Shown: positions 27,088 through 35,582 of the stretch, piece by piece
Position numbering within the stretch: the stretch's first letter is position 1
Layout: each line of letters opens with the position of its first letter
DNA from: an uncultured bacterium
GTDB lineage: Bacteria; Bacillota; Clostridia; Oscillospirales; Acutalibacteraceae
Reading direction: 5' to 3'
Length of the DNA: 64,000 bases
Assembly (NCBI GenBank): GCA_905215055.1
Contig: CAJMOH010000005.1
Span: 30,222-94,221, forward strand
Position numbers and translations under genes: made by a program
The notes under the pieces: generated by a model
The model's database searches: none
Told to the model about the DNA's origin: nothing
What the model saw: the letters and a program-made list of their open reading frames with translations, nothing else

Positions 27088-27180
27088 GAGCGGAGCGTCC
27101 GCCAGCCTCTCCCGCCCTGGGCGGACGCGGCTGGGGCATCCAGGCTGCCGGGTGTTCGCAAATCTCTCCTTTCCATCTGA

Positions 27181-27223
27181 AAAAAGCGCGGTGCTTCGCA
27201 AGGTGAAGCACCGCGCTTTTTTG
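27181..27223. terminator. Long perfect bidirectional terminator
   Basis: An 18-bp perfect inverted repeat (27181-27198 with 27206-27223) around a 7-nt loop, with A6 on one side and T6 on the other. The 140 nt after it (27224-27363) show no gene. Confidence 0.9.
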
Positions 27224-27363
27224 GTCTGCCCCCATCAGGCAAACCTGACGAGAAGAAACGGGAGGTCCCCGCGAAAATGGGGGGGGAGAGCTAACCGCAG
27301 AAGCCATTCAACCACCAGTTCAATGACAACCGGCAGCTGGTCTGGTATGCTGGATTCACAAGC

Positions 27364-27672
27364 TCAAGCGGCGGATTCCCAGAAAAAAGGAGGCGAGCAG
27401 CGGGACTCGGCCTGCTGCTCGCGAGAAAGAGTATGAAGCCTTAACGGCACCAGAATGTCATCTACCGTCACTTGGAGCAGGGCAGCCAGAGCGTACAGGT
27501 TGTCCACCGTGGGAAGGCTTTTGCCCTTCTGCCATTTGTAAATGGCCTGGGGCTCCTCAAAGCCAAAATAGGCCTGCAGGTCCCGAACGGTGAGGTCCCG
27601 CTTTTCCCGCAGCCGCTGGATATTCCGTCCGGTGGCCGCCAGGTCAATCACGGGAAAGGGAGTGGTGTTCAT
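27364..27672 (-). CDS. XRE-family HTH regulator
   Basis: 102 aa from ATG 27672 (AAGGAGG 6 nt upstream). GRNIQRLREKRDLTVRDLQA, FEEPQAIYKWQKGKSLPTVD and LYALAALLQVTVDDIL make a complete XRE/Cro HTH. The C-terminal ~25 residues are basic and unstructured. It is divergent from a small basic protein gene with ~70 nt between them, so it probably controls that gene and itself. Confidence 0.85.
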   Translation of the reverse strand: MNTTPFPVIDLAATGRNIQRLREKRDLTVRDLQAYFGFEEPQAIYKWQKGKSLPTVDNLYALAALLQVTVDDILVPLRLHTLSREQQAESRCSPPFFWESAA

Positions 27673-27744
27673 ATGCGTCCCTCCTTATCAAATCTGGGAA
27701 TTCAGTATACCGCAAATCAAATCACTTCGCAAGGGGGTGAAAGG

Positions 27745-27939
27745 TTGACAAAGTTTGTACCGCTGGAAAAGCACAGCAAAAAGGCGCGCCGTGCCTACTA
27801 TCTCCAGCAGCGAAAGGGCTGGGGCTGCCTGTCCCCCGTTACCCGGCAGGGGAAAAACCCCCATGCTTACCAGCGCAGCCGGCAAAAGCAGCAAGATCGG
27901 AAAGCGGCCCTTCAAAGCGCGGCGGAACATACCGGCTGA
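27745..27939 (+). CDS. Small basic protein of unknown function
   Basis: 64 aa from TTG 27745 (AAGGGGGTG a few nt upstream). The sequence starts TKFVPLEKHSKKARRAYYLQ and continues QRKGWGCLSPVTRQGKNPHAY, then a Lys/Arg/Gln-rich tail. The pattern 'PLEKxSKKxxRxxxxxQRxxWxxxxPVTR' is familiar from small uncharacterised proteins of Clostridia, often near mobile elements. It is divergent from an XRE regulator. It could be a nucleic-acid-binding or toxin-like peptide; neither is shown. Confidence 0.5.
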   Translation: MTKFVPLEKHSKKARRAYYLQQRKGWGCLSPVTRQGKNPHAYQRSRQKQQDRKAALQSAAEHTG

Positions 27940-28095
27940 AAAAGGCCCCTCCTGCTGCGCTCCCTTCACGAAGGGCGTCTGCGGCATGGTCCAGCCGGCC
28001 CTGCGCTTTTCTGGGAAGTTCTCCCCCCGGTAAGGCAGACACTGGCGGCTTGAAATGGAGAAGGGCATGGGACAAAAAGTTCCCATCTCACTTGT

Positions 28096-28101
28096 TATAC
28101 T
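28096..28101 (+). promoter_or_regulatory. Extended -10 element of the CbbX-like ATPase gene
   Basis: TGTTATACT with TATACT at 28096-28101, 30 nt before the ATG; no good -35. The stretch 27940-28095 holds nothing else recognisable. Confidence 0.4.
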
Positions 28102-28130
28102 AAAGCCAGAAAAGAAAGGAGCGAAGGGTT

Positions 28131-30134
28131 ATGTGGTTTTACAAGATTGACGGTGTCTTAGATGGTTTTACCTTTCCCGAGGACCGGGGGACTCGCAGCC
28201 GGGCTGCTCAGGAGTTTCAGTCCAAGCAGACCTTGTTTTCCAAAAAATTGCAGAGCAAATGCTACGTCACCGTGTCTCAGATCAAAAGCCAGAAAATCAC
28301 TCTGGCGGCAGTAAGCCGGGAATCCTACAACGTCCTGGCCCGGTGCCGGGAATTCCTCCGGGAAGCGGAGGTGCCGGTAAAAAACCTGATTGCCCAGGAG
28401 ATCACCTACGATGTGCTTCGCTCTTTGCTGCAGGCCGCCGAGCGCTGGGACTTTTTAGAGGATGACCGGGATGTGTACAGCCTGTTCCACTTGGAGGAGC
28501 TTCAGCACAACATTTACGATTTTCAGGAATTTCTGCTCCCGGAGCGAGCCGCCTTGGGAGAGCAAAAGAAGGAGACAGCCCGGCTTTTCTGTCAAGATAC
28601 CTTTGACCCAGAGCTGGAGCGCATCTACCAGGGGCCTTCCCTGCTGGTGGAAAGCGGCCATCCGGTTCACTACCTGCTGGTGTGCGATGAGGGAGAGGCC
28701 CGGGACAAGCAGGTGGAGCTGCTGCTCTCGGCCCTGTACCAAAACGGCCGGATTCGCAGCCAGCGGTACACCTGCATGGACTTTGACAGCGACGAAGGGG
28801 TGGACGAAAGCTTGCTGGAAACCCTGTACAGCGCCAGCACAGGGGGAACCATGGTGCTGAGCTACACCCCAAAGGCAGCTGGAGGAGGATCGTTCGCCTC
28901 AGGGGATATGGATGTGATTGCCCACTTGTGCCGGGCCGCCAAAAAACATCACGACCAAGTGCTCACGGTGCTGTGCTTTCCCCAAGAGGGAGAAGCGGTC
29001 AAGAAATACTTCTACGAAAACCTGGGGACGATGACCTTTGTGGAGCTGACCCAGGACGTCGTCCACGGGGAGCGGGCCAGGGCGGCGCTCCTCTCCATGG
29101 CGGAGAGAAGCGGACTGAAAGCGGACAAGGCGCTGTTCCAGGGTTGGAAGGAGAGCCAGAGCTATCGCTTTGGGGAGCTGCGTCAGCTCTTTGATGAGTG
29201 GCAGTCCAACAAGCTGAAAACAGAGGTCTACCCGCAGTATGCCTCCAAAACCGCAGCCAACCGGCTGGTGCAGATGGGCCAGCCCAAGGGGTGCGGGTTC
29301 GACCAGCTCCAGGAGATGATTGGCCTGACCAAAGCAAAAGAGCTCATCGCCCAGGCGCTGGACTACTACAAGGCCCAGAAGCTGTTCCGAGAGAAAGGCA
29401 TCTCCCTGGAGCGGCCCGCCATGCACATGGTGTTCACCGGAAACCCTGGCACCGCAAAAACCACCGTGGCCCGGCTGTTCGCCCAAATCATGAAAGAGAA
29501 CGGGCTGCTGTCGGTGGGAGATTTGATCGAGGTGGGCCGGGCCGACCTGGTGGGCAAATATGTGGGCTGGACCGCCCCCACAGTGAAGAAAAAGTTTGAA
29601 GCTGCCAAGGGTTCGGTGTTGTTCATCGATGAGGCCTACTCCCTGGTAGACGACACCGACGGCCTTTACGGAGATGAGGCCATCAACACCATCGTCCAGG
29701 AGATGGAGAACCAGCGGGACGACACCGTGGTGATCTTTGCGGGCTATCCGGACAAGATGGAGCGGTTTTTGAAAAAGAACCCCGGCCTGCGCTCCCGCAT
29801 CGCCTTCCATGTTCCCTTTGAGGATTACAAGCCGGCGGAGCTGCTGGACATTTTCACCCTGATGGCAAAGAAGCAAAAGCTGGAGCTGGCCCCTCTGGTG
29901 CGGGAGCGGCTGCTGCCTATTTTTAGCCTGGCGGTGAAGCAGCCAGACTTCGGCAACGGCCGCTTTGCCCGGAATTTGCTGGAAAAATCCCGGATGAAAC
30001 AGGCCAGCCGCCTGGTGCGCTTGGACCCGGACACAGTGACCATGGAGATGGTCTCCACCCTGCTGCCGGAGGATATTGACGAGCCCCAGCTTCCCCAGAA
30101 GGAGGAGCGCCGGGTGCTGGGCTTTTGCGCCTGA
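28131..30134 (+). CDS. CbbX/SpoVK-family AAA+ ATPase with large N-terminal region
   Basis: 667 aa. The C-terminal ~270 residues are a CbxX/SpoVK AAA+ domain: Walker A GNPGTAKT near residue 440, Walker B VLFIDEAYSL near 495-505, the pore-type loop VGKYVGWTAPTVKKKF, sensor VVIFAGYPDKME and the Arg-finger region PGLRSRI. The N-terminal ~400 residues match nothing I know; one stretch (HYLLVCDEGEARDKQVELLL) may be a degenerate NTPase fold. Related ATPases remodel Rubisco or act in sporulation and type VII secretion. It has its own terminator and lies ~1.3 kb from the Hsp70 operon on the opposite strand. Confidence 0.85.
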   Translation: MWFYKIDGVLDGFTFPEDRGTRSRAAQEFQSKQTLFSKKLQSKCYVTVSQIKSQKITLAAVSRESYNVLARCREFLREAEVPVKNLIAQEITYDVLRSLLQAAERWDFLEDDRDVYSLFHLEELQHNIYDFQEFLLPERAALGEQKKETARLFCQDTFDPELERIYQGPSLLVESGHPVHYLLVCDEGEARDKQVELLLSALYQNGRIRSQRYTCMDFDSDEGVDESLLETLYSASTGGTMVLSYTPKAAGGGSFASGDMDVIAHLCRAAKKHHDQVLTVLCFPQEGEAVKKYFYENLGTMTFVELTQDVVHGERARAALLSMAERSGLKADKALFQGWKESQSYRFGELRQLFDEWQSNKLKTEVYPQYASKTAANRLVQMGQPKGCGFDQLQEMIGLTKAKELIAQALDYYKAQKLFREKGISLERPAMHMVFTGNPGTAKTTVARLFAQIMKENGLLSVGDLIEVGRADLVGKYVGWTAPTVKKKFEAAKGSVLFIDEAYSLVDDTDGLYGDEAINTIVQEMENQRDDTVVIFAGYPDKMERFLKKNPGLRSRIAFHVPFEDYKPAELLDIFTLMAKKQKLELAPLVRERLLPIFSLAVKQPDFGNGRFARNLLEKSRMKQASRLVRLDPDTVTMEMVSTLLPEDIDEPQLPQKEERRVLGFCA

Positions 30135-30136
30135 CG

Positions 30137-30172
30137 GAAAAGAGCGGAGGATGTGTTCCCCCCGCTCTTTTT
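30137..30172 (+). terminator. Terminator of the CbbX-like gene
   Basis: AAAAGAGCGG pairs with CCGCTCTTTT around a 15-nt loop and continues into more T. Confidence 0.85.
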
Positions 30173-30194
30173 GTTTTCAGGGCTTGAATTGGAT

Positions 30195-30501
30195 GGGACG
30201 TTTTAGGGACATCTGGGTGATGGTACACGACAAATCCTCCCTGGCCCCAGAGGGAAACTCCCGGGCCTTCTCTTTGGAGAACGGCACTCTCCACTGGCAG
30301 GAAGGGTACGAGAACCTCACGGCGGACGAGCTGTTGAGCGGAAGAACCCAAGACTCCAAACTCACGTTGGCGGAGCAGCTCATCCTAGACACCCTGGACA
30401 AGCGCCCTGTTGTTCCTGCCAAAGTGATGTACCGCTTGGCGGAGCAGGCCAGCATTTCTCTCCGGACACTCAAAGAGGCCAAGCGTAATCTAACTGGCTG
30501 A
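30195..30501 (+). pseudogene. C-terminal remnant of a RepA-type AAA_25 helicase of a mobile element
   Basis: The frame encodes HDKSSLAPEGNSRAFSLENG, then WQEGYENLTADELLSG and a C-terminal winged-helix-like tail KRPVVPAKVMYRLAEQASIS ending RTLKEAKRNLTG. This is the recognisable end of the RepA/AAA_25 ATPases found beside integrases in Firmicute integrative elements. The ATPase core is missing; the open frame begins only just upstream of the match. The stop is followed within 15 nt by truncated integrase sequence. Confidence 0.65.
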
Positions 30502-31461
30502 CGGAGTATACGCCTACTGGCTAGGACACATCGCCCCAGGCAAGCTGGCCAAATCCACCCTGGCCCGGGACAAGCAGGACATCGAGCGGTTTTTGCCGGC
30601 CTTGGGCAGCTACAAGCTCACCGACCTAAAACCCGAACACTTCCGCAATCTCTACGCCCAGCTGCGGAAACAAAAGAACTCTGTGACCGGAAAACCGCTC
30701 TCCGAGAGCACCGCCCGTGGAGTCTACGCTTGCCTGTGTGGGATCCTCTCCGATGCCATGGAGGGCGGTTTTTTGTCGCAGAATCCTGCCTGGCGCACCT
30801 ACAAATACGCCGACAAAAAAAGAAAAAGCGCAATGTGGCGGATGAGGAAACTACCAAGCGGCTGATTGCCGCGCTGGAGGAGGAAAGCATCAAATACGAG
30901 ACGTATTTCAAACTCATCATCGCCACGGGAATGCGGCGGGGCGAGTGCTGCGGTCTGAAATGGAAGGACGTGGACTTTGGCGAGAAGTCCATCCATATAT
31001 GCAGAAATGTGGTGAAGGTTACGGGAGAGGACATCATTGTCAAAGAACCCAAGACCGCCGCGGGGGACCGATATGTGTACTTCTCCCTGGAGATGGCCAG
31101 CCTCTTGAAAGAGTACCGCTCCTTCTGCCAAGGGGAGCTGGAGCTGCATGAGGGCAGAGAACTGAGCCCAGAGGATTATATTTTCCACCGTCACGGGGCT
31201 GACCTGCCCATAACTCCCAGCACCTTTACCTGGCGGTTCAAGCCGATTCTCAAGAAGCACGGCCTGCCCTTGAATTTTAACGTCCACAGCCTGCGGCACA
31301 CGGCCGCCAGCCTGATGATCTCCGGCGGGGCGGATGTGGCTACGGTGTCCGGGCTGCTGGGACACTCCCAGGTGTCCACCACACTGGACATTTATTCCCA
31401 TGCTTTCGATGAGAAGAAGTGGGAGGTCAGCGCCCAGATACAGGGGAGGGTGGGGGTGTGA
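30502..31461 (+). pseudogene. Tyrosine recombinase/integrase, 5'-truncated and frameshifted
   Basis: Two frames: first AYWLGHIAPGKLAKSTLARD through the SAM-like core-binding domain to NPAWRTYKYADKK (about 30506-30830); then, after a run of seven A at 30815-30821, KKRNVADEETTKRLIAALEE and the catalytic domain to 31461. Adding one A restores one frame. Catalytic residues are all present: Arg in ATGMRRGEC, Lys in VKEPKT, HSLRHT, GLLGHSQ and the Tyr in TTLDIYSHA. The N-terminal arm-binding domain is missing. The element it served is probably immobile unless the frameshift is a sequencing artefact. Confidence 0.85.
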
Positions 31462-31483
31462 AAGAAATTCCTGCCGCTTGCCA

Positions 31484-31972
31484 TTACAACAAAAGCTCCT
31501 CTATCTCCTCATCCTTCACAACGCCCATGCGGCGCATCTCTCGCCATACACAGGCCGGAATTTCTTCCACATCCTCAGTGACAGTGACGGAACCCTTGCT
31601 GTCCTGGTAGGATACACACCATAGCTTACCCCCGGAAACCAGATAAAACCAGCGAATGCATCGATTTTCAGTCTCGTAATCGTAGGAATCAAAACAGGGA
31701 AATCGTTCCCGGACCTCCAGCACCCAGTGGCCGTAGCGGTCCCGGAAAAAGTAATCTCCCTCCCGATGACACTGCAGATCCCCCAGGGAAGCGTAGGGCT
31801 GGCCATCCACGAAAAAGCCCTGGGCCAGGAGATATATCTTCTCGATGGGGAATGGCACACGCACCTGGGCAGGACCCTCCACATTGTCCACCCACTCTAC
31901 CAGCCTCCCCTCCTCCACATACCTGCCATTGGGCTTTTTCCGCAGGCGGAGGATACTGTTGGTCAATTTCAT
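31484..31972 (-). CDS. Hypothetical protein, last gene of the Hsp70/AAA+ operon
   Basis: 162 aa, beginning MKLTNSILRLRKKPNGRYVE. A mostly beta-strand-like sequence with many aromatic residues (YFFRDRYGHWVLEVRERF, RWFYLVSGGKLWCV) and an acidic end. No signal peptide, membrane helix or known motif. It lies 16 nt after the phosphatase gene, so it is co-transcribed. Function not recognised. Confidence 0.7.
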   Translation of the reverse strand: MKLTNSILRLRKKPNGRYVEEGRLVEWVDNVEGPAQVRVPFPIEKIYLLAQGFFVDGQPYASLGDLQCHREGDYFFRDRYGHWVLEVRERFPCFDSYDYETENRCIRWFYLVSGGKLWCVSYQDSKGSVTVTEDVEEIPACVWREMRRMGVVKDEEIEELLL

Positions 31973-31988
31973 TGGAATGCTCTCCTCA

Positions 31989-32486
31989 TCACAATAGACC
32001 TTTTTCGCTCTCTTTTTGCAAAGCTGCTTTCAGCCCCATGCACCCCTCCAGAAGCTCAGCAAAAGTCCGCTCGTAATCGCCGGTGTAGGTGGGGTCGGTC
32101 ACGTTGGTGTACAGCATGGCCTCTTCCAAAGCTAAACCGGCGATGGAGCGGGAAAACTCTAACAACTTGCGCACTTTCCGTTCCGGGTCCTCCAGGCAGC
32201 GGACCTTCACTTGGAAGCTGCTCCATTCGTCCATGCACAGGATCCAATCCGATTCCAAGTAGTCTTTCAGGGAAAAGACCGCCGCCTCACGCTTCGCAAA
32301 GGGAATTCCATGGGCAGAGAGACAATCCTTGGCCCCTTGACTCATGTCGCAGCCGGCTCTTTCACCGGAGACACCCGCTGACCGGATCTCTAGATCTTCC
32401 TCCTCTGCCATCATGTGCTTAAACAGGAACTCGGCCATAGGGCTGCGGCACACGTTACACTGGCAGACAAACAAAACGCGTTTCAC
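31989..32486 (-). CDS. Low-molecular-weight protein phosphatase (tyrosine/arginine phosphatase family)
   Basis: 165 aa. The active-site P-loop is at the N-terminus: VCQCNVCRSPMAEF, fulfilling C-x5-R-S, with Cys in place of the usual Gly in C-x-G-N. The general-acid Asp is in VTDPTYTGDY near residue 135. Length and layout fit the LMW-PTP family, which in Firmicutes includes arginine phosphatases such as YwlE as well as tyrosine phosphatases. In this operon it may reverse phosphorylation of a chaperone or ATPase component; no kinase is present in the cluster. Confidence 0.87.
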   Translation of the reverse strand: MKRVLFVCQCNVCRSPMAEFLFKHMMAEEEDLEIRSAGVSGERAGCDMSQGAKDCLSAHGIPFAKREAAVFSLKDYLESDWILCMDEWSSFQVKVRCLEDPERKVRKLLEFSRSIAGLALEEAMLYTNVTDPTYTGDYERTFAELLEGCMGLKAALQKESEKGLL

Positions 32487-32492
32487 AGGGCG

Positions 32493-32876
32493 CTACTCCT
32501 CTGGCTCCGGCAACGTATCAGGGATCTCCTCCACCCGATCGTGGCGCAGGAGGAAAGCGGCCGCTCGGGCTGGTTCCCGACGGTACCACTGTATCCACAG
32601 CGCCGCCGTTACAGGGGTGAAGCTCTCCGCCTGAAGCAAGTCGGTTATGCTGGCACACTCGCAGGCGATAGCGCAGGATGCTTTCCCTGTTTGGAGGAAC
32701 CGGAACACATACTCTTTCAAATCCTCATCCAGAGCAAAGACATCCTGAACAGTGGCTTCCAGTGCCTGGGTGCCATACGACTGCTTCTCTAAATACTGGC
32801 GGAGCAAACGCTCATTCTCGTCCATCTCCTTGAGGCATTCTTTTTTTTGGAAAATTGGAAACTCAAAACGGGACAT
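32493..32876 (-). CDS. Hypothetical protein of the Hsp70/AAA+ operon
   Basis: 127 aa from ATG 32876 (AAAGGGGTGA 6 nt upstream), starting 5 nt after the peptidase-like gene's stop and ending 6 nt before the phosphatase start. Largely helical and acidic: FQKKECLKEMDENERLLRQ, DLKEYVFRFLQTGK, then RREPARAAAFLLRHDRVEEI. No recognised domain. The tight spacing shows it belongs to the operon. Confidence 0.7.
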   Translation of the reverse strand: MSRFEFPIFQKKECLKEMDENERLLRQYLEKQSYGTQALEATVQDVFALDEDLKEYVFRFLQTGKASCAIACECASITDLLQAESFTPVTAALWIQWYRREPARAAAFLLRHDRVEEIPDTLPEPEE

Positions 32877-32881
32877 AAGGC

Positions 32882-33574
32882 TCACCCCTTTCCATAGATT
32901 TCCCGGATCACAGCTGACGCGAAATTGTAGGCGGTGATCTCCACGGGCTGGAACATATACCGCTCCGGGTTCTGCTCCGGCTCGATGTAGTTTTTGAAAT
33001 TGATGCGCCAGATTTTGGCCTCCGCTTTGCTGACCCCGTACTTGCTGGGGCTGCGCAGAGCCCGGCGCTGCATGGCGTGGTAGGTCTCGTGGCACACTGT
33101 GTCCAAAAGCGTCTTGGCCTCCAGCAAAGTCATGGGCTGTTTGCTTAGGCTCCCGGCGTTGAGGACGATGGTGTCCTTCGCGAAAGAGTAAAAACCGGCA
33201 ACGCCGCTCATATCAGAAGAGGATACGGTGCAGGGCGGCTCTATGCCCAATGCCCTGGCGATGGCTATGTGTAGCTCCGCCACCGCGATCTCCCGCTCCT
33301 GCGGGGACAGGGCCAGCAGCGTTCTGGCGGGGTCCTGCCCCAACAGCTCTACGATGGCGGCCGCTGCCTGTTCCCGGTGGGCGGCGGCGCTTTCCCCGGA
33401 GGTCTCCGCGTCTGGCTCTAGGAAAAATAAGATCTCCTCGATGACCTCTCCGGCCAGCTGGAGGACCGCCTGCCGCAGCCTGTCCCACGCCAGGGTGGTC
33501 CTGTCCGCAAGGTGGGAGATCCGCTCCCAGGCCCGCTGGAAAGATGCGTGCCGCTGGGTCTCGTTTCCTGTCAT
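32882..33574 (-). CDS. Minimal HExxH zinc peptidase-like protein
   Basis: 230 aa. A helical N-terminal half (residues 10-110) precedes a small zincin core: HETYHAMQRRAL (HExxH at 162-166) and a likely third ligand Glu212 in QPVEITAYNFA. This arrangement resembles minimal metallopeptidases found in phages and conflict systems. No signal peptide. GGAGGGG lies 6 nt upstream of the ATG; 13 nt separate it from the AAA+ gene. It could process a partner protein within the system; the substrate is unknown. Confidence 0.7.
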   Translation of the reverse strand: MTGNETQRHASFQRAWERISHLADRTTLAWDRLRQAVLQLAGEVIEEILFFLEPDAETSGESAAAHREQAAAAIVELLGQDPARTLLALSPQEREIAVAELHIAIARALGIEPPCTVSSSDMSGVAGFYSFAKDTIVLNAGSLSKQPMTLLEAKTLLDTVCHETYHAMQRRALRSPSKYGVSKAEAKIWRINFKNYIEPEQNPERYMFQPVEITAYNFASAVIREIYGKG

Positions 33575-33587
33575 GGCGCTCCCCTCC

Positions 33588-35582
33588 TCATTTTCTGTTA
33601 GCCTGCCGGAAGATCTCCCTCATCAGGGTAAAACGGAACGCCAGATCATACAGGCCGTCTCTCGCGTACTCCTCTGCTTTTGAATTTATGGTATTGACAT
33701 ATTGCAAGTCGCTGGAGCTGTTGACCACCCCTTTGAATTTTCCTGTCTGCCGGTCATAATCCCCATTGGGCAACAGCGGCACTCGATCTTCCCCGCCCCC
33801 AGCGTCCCGAAAGTCCAGTGCATTCATCTCGATCCAGTACCGGGCCACACCCGGAAGGTTGTTGTCGAAATAGGAACGGGTGGCCTTGAGCTCTTCGGTC
33901 AAAGCGTCTTTTACCTGGCTAAGGGGATACCGCTTCACCTGGGCATTCTCCCCCTCCAGGGCTTTGATATCCTCGGAATCTACATGCTTGGCGAAGAGAG
34001 TGCAGAACGCCGCGTTGACGATGGTCTCAATGTCTGCGCCGTTTAAGAAGCGCCGTTCTGTGGCTGCCGTCTCCAACAGCTCCTCGGCGATGCTCTCCAT
34101 GGTGTCCCTCTCCTCCAGCAAGGCGTCATCCTCCTGGCATACGCTGGCTTTTTTCCCCAGGTGGATCTTTAAGATATCCAGACAGTCCTGCTGGGTGGGG
34201 ATGCCGGTGAAGAACGTCTCGTCAAACCGGCCCTTGCGCTTTAATTCCGGGGGAAGCCGGTCGGTCTTGTTGGCGGTGGCAATGACCAGGATGGGCTTTT
34301 CCCGGTCTTTCTGCATCCACTCCAAAAAGTAGTGGAAGATGTGCATCATGGCGTCATTGGAGCCGCCCTCCATCACCCCGCCGAACACCTTCTCTATCTC
34401 ATCGATCAGCAGGACGCAGGGGGCCACGCCCTCTACGGCCCGGAGGGCCATCTCACAGTTGGCCTCAGCCTCGCCCAGCCACTTTCCCAGCATGGAGTCA
34501 AAGTCCATCTGCACCAGGGGCACCGCGGTCTCGCCGCTGCTGAGAAGCTGGGAGGTACACTTGGCCAATAATGTCTTTCCGCAGCCGGGCAGCCCCGCCA
34601 GCAGCACGCCCTTGGGGGCCTCTGCCTTTTGCTGCTTGGCCGCGTGGGGGTACAAAAAGGTGTTGCTCTTGATCCGGATCCACTGTTTCAGCGTTTCCAG
34701 GCCGCCTACCTGCCCTGCGCCGTCGGTATCGATCCACCGCAGGCCCCGCACACCGGCGATGCGCTGCTTTTTCGCTTCTTTCGCCGCGTCGAACAAAGGC
34801 TTGGCATGGCCTGCCAGGGGATTCTCACTCTGGGCGTAGGCCAGGCGGATGATGCCCGCCACATCGTCCTCCCGCATACCCCGCAGGGCCTCGGCCAGCT
34901 CGTTGGCTACCGGAGGCTCCAGACCGCTGGCCATACCGGCACACTCCTGGCAGGCATCCCGGATGATCCCCACCAGCTCCCGCTTATCGGGATAGTCGAT
35001 GTCCAGCACATAGGTGTACTCCCGCAGCTCGGAACAGAGGACGCCGTCTGTACAGCCAATGACGATCAGGGCATTGCTCTCCCCACGCTTTTTCAGCACG
35101 CCGATCTCCCGCAGCAAGTAGATATACTGCATTTGAACCGGGGAACGATTTTCATTTCCCGGGCTGCCGATCACGTCATAAATGTTGGAGATATACAGCA
35201 GGCGGCGCTCCAGCCGGTAACGGGGATCTACGCATTTCCCCAAATAGTGCATCAGGGAGGGCTCGGCACCGTGGTCCAGTTCTCCTATCCTCCCCTCCTT
35301 AGGGGCGTGCTCCGACCACAGGAAGGGCTTTGAGAGGCTTTTTACCGTCTGCATCCCCGTGACCTCTTTGATATTGTCCGGGCCCCTGCTGGGAGTGGAG
35401 TTTTTCGCCGGGAAAGCAGGCTGGTACGGCTTTGCGTGGATGTATCCCTCTACCGTCCGGCGGATGTCCGCCTCGCTGTCGCAGCGGACCATAAGGATGG
35501 CCCAGCCCGCCGCGTCCAGATCCGTCATGTTCCCAACGGCTTTTTCCACCGCTGTTTTCTCGTTGATTGCCACAGCTACCAC
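33588..35582 (-). CDS. Ycf46-like AAA+ ATPase with N-terminal degenerate ATPase domain
   Basis: 664 aa from GTG 35582, overlapping the upstream gene by 7 nt. The C-terminal AAA+ module has Walker A GLPGCGKT (330-337), Walker B LLIDEIEKVF (391-400), the FtsH-like GGSNDAMMHIFHYFLEWMQ, sensor-1 VIATANKTDRLPPEL and the GRFDETFF Arg-finger motif. The first ~290 residues are a degenerate AAA-like domain (YTYVLDIDYPDKRELVGIIR, MREDDVAGIIRLAY) as in chloroplast/cyanobacterial Ycf46. It is probably a cytosolic protein-remodelling motor; within the operon it may work with the Hsp70-like protein. Confidence 0.88.
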   Translation of the reverse strand: MVAVAINEKTAVEKAVGNMTDLDAAGWAILMVRCDSEADIRRTVEGYIHAKPYQPAFPAKNSTPSRGPDNIKEVTGMQTVKSLSKPFLWSEHAPKEGRIGELDHGAEPSLMHYLGKCVDPRYRLERRLLYISNIYDVIGSPGNENRSPVQMQYIYLLREIGVLKKRGESNALIVIGCTDGVLCSELREYTYVLDIDYPDKRELVGIIRDACQECAGMASGLEPPVANELAEALRGMREDDVAGIIRLAYAQSENPLAGHAKPLFDAAKEAKKQRIAGVRGLRWIDTDGAGQVGGLETLKQWIRIKSNTFLYPHAAKQQKAEAPKGVLLAGLPGCGKTLLAKCTSQLLSSGETAVPLVQMDFDSMLGKWLGEAEANCEMALRAVEGVAPCVLLIDEIEKVFGGVMEGGSNDAMMHIFHYFLEWMQKDREKPILVIATANKTDRLPPELKRKGRFDETFFTGIPTQQDCLDILKIHLGKKASVCQEDDALLEERDTMESIAEELLETAATERRFLNGADIETIVNAAFCTLFAKHVDSEDIKALEGENAQVKRYPLSQVKDALTEELKATRSYFDNNLPGVARYWIEMNALDFRDAGGGEDRVPLLPNGDYDRQTGKFKGVVNSSSDLQYVNTINSKAEEYARDGLYDLAFRFTLMREIFRQANRK

